Positions 1 to 9,489 of a DNA stretch of 64,000 bases are shown here, in pieces. The number at the start of each line of letters is the position of its first letter. The first letter of the stretch is position 1. The position numbers were made by a program, and so were the translations under genes. The stretch lies in the NCBI RefSeq assembly GCF_030052815.1, contig NC_079493.1:62992691-63056690 (forward strand), given 5' to 3'. The notes below the pieces were generated by a model that saw nothing but the letters and a program-made list of their open reading frames with translations, was not told the origin of the DNA and searched no databases. The stretch comes from Hevea brasiliensis (lineage: Eukaryota; Streptophyta; Magnoliopsida; Malpighiales; Euphorbiaceae).

Positions 1-250
1 TATTGGAAGTGTTTTTAACAGGTTCCGAAGAACTGTTTTCTCCATTTTTAGCCGATACTCCGCCGGATTTTCTTTAAAATTTTCGGAACCTCAAAATAAT
101 AATGTTTGAAATAAATGGCTTAAATAAATCATATTTCATAAATTAGTTTCAAAAGCATGATACAAATTAAGTAAGGTATATTAGAGTATGCCGGTACACT
201 GTGTGGCCTTACTTACTCGGGTACACTGTACACGGGTAAGGGGTGTCACA
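1..250 (+). mobile_element. Element A, 3' part of the 5' LTR (gypsy family 2)
   Basis: This is the tail of a long LTR cut off by the window edge. It matches the tail of A's own 3' LTR (15736-15974) almost base for base, ends in gtgtcaca, and is followed at once by a primer-binding site. Differences from the 3' LTR are few and sit mainly in the last ~60 bases, so A looks fairly young. The target duplication cannot be checked because the left boundary lies outside the window. Confidence 0.9.
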
Positions 251-255
251 TTTAG

Positions 256-268
256 TGGTATCAGAGCA
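256..268 (+). promoter_or_regulatory. Element A primer-binding site (tRNA-iMet)
   Basis: The sequence tggtatcagagca begins six bases after the LTR end. It is the usual plant retrotransposon complement to the 3' end of initiator methionine tRNA, where minus-strand DNA synthesis starts. The same site follows the 5' LTRs of C, D and J. Confidence 0.9.
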
Positions 269-377
269 CGGTTTAGGCGTTTCTGGGCCTAGATTGAGTC
301 CATACCATGCATTGCATTTGTAAGAGTTGAGGTGACACTAACGCAAATCTGTTTATCCTTCTTATTTTGAATAGGAT

Positions 378-1194
378 ATGGACCCTTCATCTCAGAGAGC
401 CGTTGAGGAGGAAGTGGAGAGTCATGCTCCACCTAACTGAGACTGGGGGCATGAGAGAATCTGCTCCGCCAACTCAAGCAGAGCCTATGGCCGGGGTAAT
501 GCCAGCACCACCACCACCACCACCAACTCCACAGCAGAAATCACACCTGGAAAGGCTAAGGATGTTTGGAGCTGTGGACTTCTATGGCAAGAGAGAAGAT
601 GACTCATTGCGGTAGAATTGGTTGAGCAGGCAAAGTACTAAAACAACTTCACTGCACTCCAGCAAAACAGAAGTCGCCATCTCTTTCTTGCAAGATGATG
701 CATATGAGTGGTGGGACACCGTGTCGATGAAGTGCAGCGGAAAAGTAACTTGGGATTTCTTTCTTTACGAGTTCAAGAAGAAATATGTGGATCTTGTATA
801 CCGAAGAGAAGAAGAGAATTTATTAACCTGAGGCAGAGACAATTGTCAGTGGCTGAGTATGAGAAAGAATTCGTCCGATTAAGCCGCTATGGAAGGGAGA
901 TAGTCCCAAATGAAGCTGAAAGATGCAAGAGATTTGAAGAGGGACTAAATAACAACATCAAGATCCAGCTCACCGCCTTGGGAATCACAGAATTTACCAA
1001 GTTAGTGGAAGCTGCAATAAAGGTGGAAAAAGTAAGAATTAGTGAATAGACCAGAAGGGATAGACAGCAGAAGAGGGTACCAGGTCAGTCTAGTTTCGCT
1101 CCTGGATTTGGGAAGAAGTTTAAGGGTCCTCCTGCACAGAGTTCGGGTCAGCCACAGGGTCAGGGTCAGTCTCAGGGGCCCAAGCCACAGTTCA
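378..1194 (+). pseudogene. gag: Element A gag, N-terminal part, broken
   Basis: Gag is the structural capsid protein of the particle. The ATG at 378 follows the LTR by ~130 bp, and the same start context (ataggatatggaccc-like) is seen in D and J. The first codons match D's gag start, but a stop is reached near 439 and the frame shifts several times. A recognisable capsid core runs from about 670 to 1049 (AYEWWDTV, then LRQRQLSVAEYEKEFVRLSRYGREIVPNEAERC-like sequence in J as well), followed by a Gln/Gly-rich linker. The reading is cut at 1194 by element B and resumes at 9173. It is not translatable as it stands. Confidence 0.85.
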
Positions 1195-2461
1195 TGAAGG
1201 AACGGAAGCGTGAAAAACACAAGATTATACCATTGAATTCAAAAATTTTCACCTAGGGTCACAAGCACCATGCAAGATTTATTTTTATCTATTTGATTTC
1301 AATGATAAACAACATATTAAAACTCTTTTAATATGTTTTTTGGATCTGTATTTGCCATTTAAGATTTTAAAATTAATCAGATTAATTTTAGAACCCTAGA
1401 TTAAATCAAGAACGATTACACTAACCTCTTGATATCTTTGCAGTGTATGCGCCTTTGAGATCGTCTTGAGGACACGGATGTTGTCCCTCTAGCTTGTCCA
1501 CACCAAGAACACCTATGGCAGCCCTTGAACAGCTTCTAAAGCCTTTTCTATTAATTAGAAATTCAAGTTCTGCCTTTTAAGAGATTAGAGATGCAAACAG
1601 GACACTAGAAACAATTTCTAGCGTTCTTAATTCAAGAGATTGATGGCTAATCTCTTTGAATTGATGAGAGATGAAGAGAAATAGCTGGAGAGGCTCAAAG
1701 TGGCGTGACATATGAGAGGAGAGGCTGCTGGTTGTGTTTTCTTTTCATAACCCCACTTAAATAGCTAGGTTAACACATTAAACCCTAGCCACATGTCACC
1801 TTTTGATTAGCTCTAGGTTTAAGTGACCCAATCACATTGTGCCTATAAACCTAGAGCTAATCAAAAGGTGACATGTGGCTAGGGTTTAATGTGTTAACCT
1901 AGCTATTTAAGTGGGGTTATGAAAAGAAAACACAACCAGCAGCCTCTCCTCTCATATGTCACGCCACTTTGAGCCTCTCCAGCTATTTCTCTTCATCTCT
2001 CATCAATTCAAAGAGATTAGCCATCAATCTCTTGAATTAAGAACGCTAGAAATTGTTTCTAGTGTCCTGTTTGCATCTCTAATCTCTTAAAAGGCAGAAC
2101 TTGAATTTCTAATTAATAGAAAAGGCTTTAGAAGCTGTTCAAGGGCTGCCATAGGTGTTCTTGGTGTGGACAAGCTAGAGGGACAACATCCGTGTCCTGA
2201 AGACGATCTCAAAGCGCACTGCAAAGATATCAAGAGGTTAGTGTAATCGTTCTTGATTTAATCTAGGGTTCTAAAATTAATCGATTAATTTTAAAATCTT
2301 AAATGGCAAATACAGATCCAAAAACATATTAAAAGAGTTTTAATATGTTGTTTATCATTGAAATCAAATAGATAAAAATAAATCTTGCATGGTGCTTGTG
2401 ACCTAGGTGAAAATTTTGAATTCAATGGTATAATCTTGTGTTTTTCACGCCTATTCCTTCA
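1195..2461. repeat. Element B left end: 1.27-kb palindrome of LTR 3' half
   Basis: The arms are 1195-1820 and 1847-2461, with a 26-nt spacer. The right arm reads as the 3' half of an LTR ending in ccttca directly before a primer-binding site. The left arm is its reverse complement. The arms differ by scattered substitutions and small indels (for example near 1203-1210 and 1448-1453), so they have diverged since they formed. No part of this palindrome matches the right-end palindrome, whereas ordinary 5' and 3' LTRs would be copies of each other. Confidence 0.9.
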
Positions 2462-2463
2462 AT

Positions 2464-2475
2464 TGGTATCGAGCC
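2464..2475 (+). promoter_or_regulatory. Element B primer-binding site
   Basis: The sequence tggtatcgagcc starts two bases after the LTR end. It is an initiator-Met type primer site with one base missing relative to tggtatcagagcc. It fixes the + orientation of B's interior. Confidence 0.8.
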
Positions 2476-2724
2476 ACTATATTTGCCATTTAGATTGTTG
2501 ATTATATAATTTAATTGTGTGTTTGATCATGAGATCAAGAGATTCATTGCTGGTTGGATCATGAGATGTGGCGTCACACATGGAGAAGCCACCATTGGTG
2601 GCGGCAACAATGGTTCCATGGGTGATTCAAGGTTTGGCTTTTAATTCTGCAATTGTTGTATGATCTAAGGCCTATTCTTTGACTAATTAAAGTGTTTAAT
2701 TAGTTGTTTTAATCACACAATTAA

Positions 2725-3070
2725 ATTATGATTCAAATCAGAATTTTAAAAAATGTTTGAATGTGATTCAAATCTGAATTTTAAAAGTTGTTTGAATGAG
2801 ATTCAAATCTGAATTTTTAAAGTTGTTTGAATCATATTTAAATCTGATTTTTTAAAATTGATTCAATAAAATTCAGATCTGTTTTTTAAAAAATATTTGA
2901 ATGTGATTCAAATCTGATTTTTTAAAAAATGTTTGAATGTGATTCAAATCTGAATTTTGAAGTTGTTTGAATGTGATTCAAATCTGAATTTTTAAATTTG
3001 TTTGAATGAGATTCAAATCTGAATTTTTAAATTTATTTGAATCATATTCAAATCTGGAATTTTAAGTTGA
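2725..3070 (+). repeat. AT-rich minisatellite in the untranslated leader of B
   Basis: About ten diverged units of 34-38 bp share the core gattcaaatctgaatttt, followed by a variable A/T run and tgtttgaat. The array lies between the primer site and gag, within a 1.7-kb leader (2476-4240) that shows no other coding signal. The rest of the leader is AT-rich, with a repeated aatggatgtacctgag phrase around 3834, 3916 and 4025. Confidence 0.8.
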
Positions 3071-4240
3071 ATATGAGATATTCAATTTAATTTAAGTATG
3101 TATGTTTTATTTAATTGTTAAATAGTGATATGCATGATGGATGATCATGGACTATAAAAGACCAATGTGATTGGATTTATTTCTTTTATGTTTCTTTGGG
3201 ATTGTAAATTAATTAATTTATTTTAATTTATTTTGGGCATGTATTATTAAGTTTGTAATATTTTTGGGTTGTAATTTTATTTATTTAAGTTCTTGTAAAT
3301 TCGCCTTGGTATGCCAAGGATTACTATGTAATATTGGATTGCAAGAAGTTCAAGGAGGTCAAGAGCATTGGTGGGACCAGTGGGAGGAATTCAATATCAA
3401 GTGTTGATTATGTACTCCTTCAGCAACTCTTGTAAAATGAATGAATGAAATGCACCTAGGAATGCCCAGATTCAATTCTTGGTGGCTCAATTGAATCCCT
3501 TAGAAAGTCCATGATCATACCATATTCTCGCTTATCCATGAATGCATGAGATGTATGGGAATGTATGCAATTATATGATATATGCATGCTAAATGGATAA
3601 TGTGCAAAGTGAGACCTTAATAGTAATTAGGATGGCTATAAAATCTTCCAAACAAATGATTAAGTTGGAAATGCTATAATTAAAGTAATTATAACATAAG
3701 CCCTCCATTGGGGCAATTATTTTAAGAAATTTTAAATAGTTGCATGAGATGCAATTAATTTAAGAGATTTTCTTAAGAATAATTGTTAAGCATGAGATGT
3801 TGTAAATATGTAAATGGTTTGGTGGCCAATATTGGATGTACCTGAGGACATTAAAATTATTTGCATAATTACTGGCTCAATGGGATCAACTTAACTAATG
3901 CAAGATAAGTCAATAATGGATGTACCTGAGATTTTGAGCATTAGGGGCTAGGTAAAGGATTGAACCTCACATGAGATGTGATAGGCAAGGAGTTGCTCAC
4001 TTATAGTTTATTGTAATTCCAATAATGGATGTACCTGAGGATGATCAATAGAATTATAAGAATTCAATCACCCACTAGAAATCCATCCAACTAGGATTCC
4101 GTTTTCTACTTTGGAAGTGTAGGATTCGCTAAGTTAGTGGGAGGACTAATTTGATTAAAAGACCATAATCATTTTGGTTAATTACTTGATACATTTACTA
4201 ATTAATCTGGTTATTTTCTCTGATTAATTTTACGATAAAA

Positions 4241-5040
4241 ATGAGCACAAAACAACCACCACCATCCAATATCCTTGCAAGCATACTTGATCACAACAGT
4301 TGACAGGACCTAATCATGCGATTGGCTAAGAAATTTGAAACTTGTCCTGAACCTTGAACATATAGGATATGTTCTAGATTCAAATGTTCCTGGTCCCTTA
4401 CCTCCAGAGGCCACACAAGATGAACATGAAACTTTGGACAAGTGGAAGGAGCATGATATAAGAGCTAAGTGTTACATGCTTGCTTCAATGAGTAATGAGT
4501 TACAGAAGCAACATGAGAACATGCAGAGTGCGAGTGAGATCCTCCTTCACCTACAAGAGTTGTATGGTGAGCACAGCAGGAATGCTAGGTATGAGATATC
4601 TAGACAGTTATTCCGTTTGAGAATGTCTGAGGGACAGAATGTTGGGGATCATGTCCACAAGATGATTCGGCTGATTGAGCAGTTGGAACATCTTGACTTC
4701 AACATGATTTCCAACTACAAACGGATTTGATCCTTCAGTCCCTTCCTGAGTCTTTTGGGAATTTTGTCACAAATTTCCATATGATTAAACAGGAATGCAC
4801 CTTAGCTGAATTACTCAACATGCTGGTTATTGCCCAAAAGAATATGCCAGGCAATAAAGGAAAAGAGGTAGCTTTGGTTGCATCTTCTTCCGCTGGAAAG
4901 TCCAACAAGAAGAAGGACAATAAGAAAAAGAAACTTCAGATTCCTGGTCCTTCCAAGAAAATAGCTAAACAGAAAGGGAAGACCAAAGCTGACAAAGGCA
5001 AAGGAAAGTGTTTCCACTGCCAATAGGAAAGTGTTTCCAT
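4241..5040 (+). pseudogene. gag: Element B copia gag, broken
   Basis: The likely ATG is at 4241, after a long leader. The frame meets a stop within 20 codons, and the capsid-like sequence resumes at 4335 in another frame (NLEHIGYVLDSNVPG, then DKWKEHDIRAKCYMLASM). This is typical of the copia gag UBN2 region. A further frame change occurs near 4728, before a Lys-rich stretch and a GKGKCFHC zinc-knuckle start near 5001-5022. The second half of the CCHC box is missing and is replaced by a short tandem repeat. The protein would have been the capsid/nucleocapsid. It is not functional here. Confidence 0.85.
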
Positions 5041-5116
5041 TGCAAGAAGAAAGTGTTTCCACGCCAGCAGAAAGTGTTTCCATTGCCCGAAGAAAGTGTT
5101 TTTCTTGCCCAGTATA
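5003..5116 (+). repeat. Five-copy 21-23-bp tandem array built from the zinc-knuckle codons
   Basis: The phrase gaaagtgtttccattgc, or a close variant, starts near 5006, 5029, 5050, 5071 and 5093. The first copy encodes the KCFHC start of the gag zinc knuckle, so the array appears to be an expansion of that coding segment. It abuts integrase sequence, and no protease D-T/S-G motif is visible on either side. The protease region seems to have been deleted at this spot. Confidence 0.8.
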
Positions 5117-5149
5117 GCAATATAAAAGAATGCATTGCCATGGTGAAAA

Positions 5150-6100
5150 CCAACTCAAGTTCAAAAGATATATGGCACTTAAGGTTATGTCATATTGCAG
5201 AAGATAGGATTGCAAAATTGGAGAAAATGGGGATTCTATCCTCATTGGGCTCTGAGCCTACTCCAACTTGTGAATCTTGCCTTCAAGGCAAAATGACTAG
5301 ATCACCCTTTGTTGGACAAGGGCTAAGAGTGAAAATATTTTGGAGCTAATACATAGTGATGTATGTGGTCCATTTAAAGAAATGGCTAGAGGGCTTTCAT
5401 TATTTTATTACCTTTCTTGATGATAAATCAAGGTTTGGGTATTTGTATTTGATGAAATACAAACATGAATCCTTTGAAAAGTTTAAGGAATTTAAATCAA
5501 GTAGAAAATCAAACAGAAAAAATATTAAAGCTCTTCGATCGGATCGTGGAGGTGAATATTTGAAATCGAATTTGATGAATACTTGAGAGAGCATGGCATT
5601 GTTTCTCGGTGACTCCTCCAGAACGCCATAGCTGAATGGTGTATCTAAAGGAGAAATCGTACCCTATTGGATATGGTACGTAGTATGATGAGCTATCTTG
5701 ATATGCCAATCTCCTTTTGGGGATTTGCATTAAGATCGACTTTATATATTCGAATAGGATTCCATCAAAATCGCTTTCTTCCACACCTTATGAGATATGG
5801 CATGGAAGAAAACCAAGTCTTAAGCATGTTAAGATTTGGGGTTGTCGATTTATATCAAAAAGGTGAACAACGATAAATTGGAGACCGGATCGTAAAGAGG
5901 TCGATTTGTTGGATATCCAAAAGATAGTTTTGGATATTATTTTTATTTGCCTACTTCACAAAAGGTTGTGATAAGTAGAGATGCCACATTTCTTGAACAA
6001 CGGTTTGTTCAAGAAGGAGGCAAAGGAAGGCAAATAGAGTTAGAATTGGAGAATTACGACCAACCAACGATCGGATGGATATAGATCCATCTAGTCAACC
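5150..6100 (+). pseudogene. int: Element B copia integrase, broken
   Basis: An HHCC zinc finger is visible at the start (WHLRLCH, then CESCLQGKM at ~5270-5300). The first catalytic Asp context (HSDVCGPF) is at ~5348 and the second (RSDRGGEY) at ~5540. The Glu region after 5600 is scrambled by frameshifts and stops. The tail (YGMEENQV-like, then KGRFVGYPKDSFGYYFYLP in the G copy) is recognisable by comparison with 46540-46800. In copia elements integrase precedes RT, as seen here, which confirms the class. Confidence 0.85.
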
Positions 6101-6145
6101 TATATCCATTGATGAAACATCTACATTGTTCCTCGTAGAACAACT

Positions 6146-7153
6146 GTGGTATCTCACCCACCAGTGAGATATGGTTTTCTTCATGAAGAAGAACAAGAGT
6201 TGTCTACTCATGAAGAAGTAGATCATGGAGATGATCCACTTACCTATGAAGAAGCTATATCAGATATAGACTCTTCAAAATGGATTGATGCTATGAAATC
6301 CGAGATTGATTCCATGTATAAGAATCAAGTTTGGGATCTTGTTGACCCACCTGAAGGTATTGTACTTATAGGGAACAAATGGGTTTTCAAGAAGAAAATT
6401 GGTTCTGATGGAAAGGTAGAGACCTATAAGGCAAGGCTAGTAGCGAAAGGGTTTCGCCAAAGGCAAGGGATAGACTATGAGGAGACTTTCTCGCCTGTTG
6501 CGATGCTTAAATCAATTAGGATTTTATTAGCAATAGCTGCATACTATGATTATGAGTTTTGGCAGATGGATGTCAAAACAGCCTTTCTCAATGGATACAT
6601 TGAAGAAAACATTTTCATGGAACAACCTAAGGGATTTGAATCCCAAGATGGTTCCAAGGTATGCAAGCTAAAGCGATCCATTTATGGGTTGAAACAAGCT
6701 TCGAGGAGTTGGAACATCCGTTTTGATGAAGCCATTAAATCTTGTGGTTTTATCAAAAATGAGGATGAGCCATGTGTATATAAGAAGGTTAGTGACAGTG
6801 CTATCACTTTCCTTGTCTTATATGTGGATGACATACTGTTGGTGGGTAATGATACAGGTATGTTGACGACTATAAAGGTATGGTTGTCAAATACATTCTC
6901 CATGAAAGACTTAGGGGAGGCAACCTATATTCTTGGGATTCGCATCTATAGAGATAGAGCGAAAAGAATAATTGGTTTATCCCAAAGTCTATACTTGGAA
7001 AAGGTGTTAAAGAGGTTTAACATGCTTGATTCCAAGAGAGGATTGTTACCAGTGAGACATGGTATCCACCTTTCTAAAGAGATGTCTCCAAAGACACACG
7101 AAGAAAGAGATAAGATGGCGAGGATTCCATATGCTTCACTATTGGAAGTTTAA
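6146..7153 (+). pseudogene. pol (RT): Element B copia reverse transcriptase
   Basis: This open run of 335 codons covers nearly the whole RVT_2 domain. Recognisable blocks are WDLVDPPEG, the KARLVAKGF block, QMDVKTAFLNG (first catalytic Asp), KLKRSIYGLKQA, and the catalytic YVDD at 6821-6832 (about residues 226-229). It copies element RNA into DNA in the cytoplasmic particle. The catalytic box is intact. A frameshift at ~7140 cuts it from the following linker and RNase H, and the upstream reading is broken, so no polyprotein can be made. Confidence 0.95.
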
Positions 7154-7700
7154 TGTATGCAATGTTGTGTACTAGGCCGGATATCGCATATGTCGTTAGT
7201 TTGACTAGCAGATATCAATCCAATCCGTGTTTGGAACATCGATAGTATCAAGAATATCCTTAAGTACTTGAGAAGAACTAAGGATTTATTCTTGATTTAT
7301 GGAGGTGGAGACTTGCAATTGGATGGTTATACCGATTCGATTTCCAATCGATATCGATGATAGAAAGTCTACCTCTGGATATGTGTTCATTTGTAATGGA
7401 GGTGCATCGGTTGGAAGAGTTCCAAACAGAGTACGATCGCAGATTCCACATCGAGGTCGAGTATATTGTTGCATCGATGTCGCAAAAGAAGTCGCTTTGG
7501 ATAAAGAAGTTCGTGATGTAACTTACGAGAGTTCCTTCCATTGAGTCGCCAGCCCACTACATCGTGACAATAATGGAGCATCATACTGAGCTAAGGAACT
7601 AAGGTCTCACCCAAAATCCAAACACATAGAAAGGCACTACCACATTATCGCATATAGTTGGGCAAAGGCGATATAGCCATGCAGAAAATAGCATCACCGA
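7154..7700 (+). pseudogene. Element B RNase H region, decayed
   Basis: After the frame break, TRPDIAYVVSLTSRYQ-like sequence (7175-7220) and a DRKSTSGY(V)F-type block (near 7360-7395) mark the copia RNase H. Numerous stops and indels follow. The region ends in AT-rich sequence before the polypurine tract. Nothing else is seen in 7700-7797. Confidence 0.75.
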
Positions 7701-7798
7701 AAATCCGGTGATCCATTCACTAAGCCTATGTCACGCACTCGTTAGACCGACATCTTGAGAAGATAGGTCTAAGATATTGTAATGAATGGCTCTAGTGC

Positions 7799-7809
7799 TA
7801 GTGGGAGAT
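7799..7809 (+). promoter_or_regulatory. Element B polypurine tract
   Basis: The sequence tagtgggagat lies directly before the LTR-start TGTTAG. It is the typical copia plus-strand primer, and it shows that 7810 is a true LTR 5' end. Confidence 0.8.
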
Positions 7810-9167
7810 TGTTAGTAGTATGCCTAGAGCATATCATTTAGTATGTATCTTGTACATATTTTTAATAATAAAGGCATTTCCACTTTTCTTTACATAATAT
7901 ATTTATGTGTAATAGAAAAGGTCCATTGATATTTTGTTAGAAATATTATTCTTAAGTTGTTAAGAATATGAGTGACAATATTTCTAGCACAAAGTATCAT
8001 AAATAGGTTCACGAGGATACTTCATAATAAGGACATGACTTATCCGGAAAGATTGTATTCATGTTTGTTCCCAAGTTATTTATATGAGATATAAATTAGA
8101 TGGAATGGTGAGTCTCATGCCATATAACAAACATGATAGGCACATATAAATGATAAGAAGGCTGAACCACTGACACTTATCACAATCACATGGAGTTTAC
8201 ACTTGTCAAAGTATAGTCATAAATCATATATCAGCATATAATCTATAGAACTGATATAGCACAGTTATCTTATATATAGGTAGTTTGAGTTTGATATCGC
8301 TTTCATACTTGTACTATGTATGGGTATATGGGCATGTGTTGGCTCTGCTAGTTATATATGGAGGTAGGTGTTGATCAAGATGGAATCTGTTCCTCTAAGT
8401 AAATAGAGTTAAAATCCTATGTTCATTTAATTGTTCTTGATGTTTCAAGTTCTGCCAGACAGATAGATTTATTCGTAAAAGAGTTTCGATGAGAAAATCT
8501 ATCTGTCTCCGGCCAGAACTTGAAACATCAAGAACAATTAAATGAACATAGGATTTTAACTCTATTTACTTAGAGGAACAGATTCCATCTTGATCAACAC
8601 CTACCTCCATATATAACTAGCAGGAGCCAACACATGCCCATATACCCATACATAGTACAAGTATGAAAGCAGTATCAAACTCTAACTACCTATATACAAG
8701 ATAAATTTTATATCTCATGTCTAAAGATTATATGCACTGATATGATTTATGACAAAACATTGACAAGAGTAAACTCCATGTGCTTGTCATAAGTGTCACT
8801 GGTTCGGCCTACTTATCATTTATAAGTGCCTATCATGTTTGTTATATGGCATGAGACTCACCATTCCATCTTATATATATCTCATATAAATAACTTGGGA
8901 ACAAACATGAATACAATCTTTCTGGATAAGTCATGTCCTTATTATGAAGTATCCTCGATTGTGAACCTATTTATGATACTTTGTGCTAGAAATATTGTCA
9001 CTCATATTCTTAACAACTTAAGAATAATATTTCTAACAAAATATCAATGGACCTTTTCTATTACACATAAATATATTATGTAAACTGAAAAGTGGAAATG
9101 CCTTTTATTATTAAAAATATGTACAAGATACATACTAAATGATATGCTCTAGGGCATACTACTAACA
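7810..9167. repeat. Element B right end: 1.36-kb palindrome of LTR 5' half
   Basis: The arms are 7810-8470 and 8495-9167 around a 24-nt spacer. The left arm reads as the 5' half of an LTR starting tgttagtagtatgcc after a polypurine tract. The right arm is its reverse complement and ends ctaaca at the target duplication. The arms carry scattered differences (for example ~8180-8290 against ~8690-8760). There is no similarity to the left-end palindrome. Confidence 0.9.
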
Positions 9168-9172
9168 GTTCA

Positions 9173-9489
9173 CCCCTAGGAGAGGTCAGTCCACACCATC
9201 AGTGGGCAGCTCTCCAGGGATGGGGTTCAGGGGACCAGCCCCAACATCTTCTGCATGTCCACACTGTCAGAAATGGCATAAGGGGGAGTGTTGGAGAGTG
9301 ACTGGTGCCTGCTTGAGGTGTGGGTCAACAGAGCATCAGTTGAAGAACTGTCCACGCAGAACTACTACAGCTGCTCCAACACAAGCAGACAGACCTGCTC
9401 CTGCACCACCAAGGGGTAGAAGGTCTGGTAAATCCGAAGCTGTGGGACCATCTCAGAGGCTCAGCATCCGAGCCCAGAGAGGCCGATAA
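9173..9489 (+). pseudogene. gag: Element A gag, C-terminal part with zinc knuckle
   Basis: This resumes A's gag after B. It holds an HCQKWHKGEC-type first motif and then a complete CCHC zinc knuckle, [14 protein letters not shown] (~9310-9352), which binds genomic RNA in the nucleocapsid. A Pro/Ala-rich linker follows. A frame change near 9450 separates it from the protease. Confidence 0.85.

Larger units (their letters stand above)
1195..9167 (+). mobile_element. Element B: Ty1/copia retrotransposon with palindromic ends, inserted in A's gag
   Basis: The boundaries are fixed by a 5-bp duplication, gttca, at 1190-1194 and 9168-9172. Removing the insert and one gttca gives a sequence that aligns with the uninterrupted gag of D near 33505. 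The element starts with TG and ends with CA. Between 2462 and 7809 it reads as a normal copia element on the + strand: primer site, leader, gag, integrase, RT, RNase H and polypurine tract. Both ends are ~1.3 kb imperfect palindromes with unrelated sequences. The outer left end is the reverse complement of the U5 end, and the outer right end is the reverse complement of the U3 start. Seen from outside, the insertion is therefore in minus orientation with its interior flipped. Confidence 0.9.

Noticed and set aside
1195..2461. A foldback or MITE-type DNA transposon at the left palindrome
   Set aside because: The right arm ends at a primer-binding site and the target duplication pairs with the far end at 9168, so the palindrome is part of the copia element.
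4811..5245. Minus-strand ORFs over B's gag and integrase
   Set aside because: They overlap recognisable + strand gag and integrase sequence and have no domain of their own.
1195..9167. Two separate solo LTRs or two different elements flanking a copia core
   Set aside because: Only the outermost ends share a target duplication, and primer site and polypurine tract abut the inner arms correctly.
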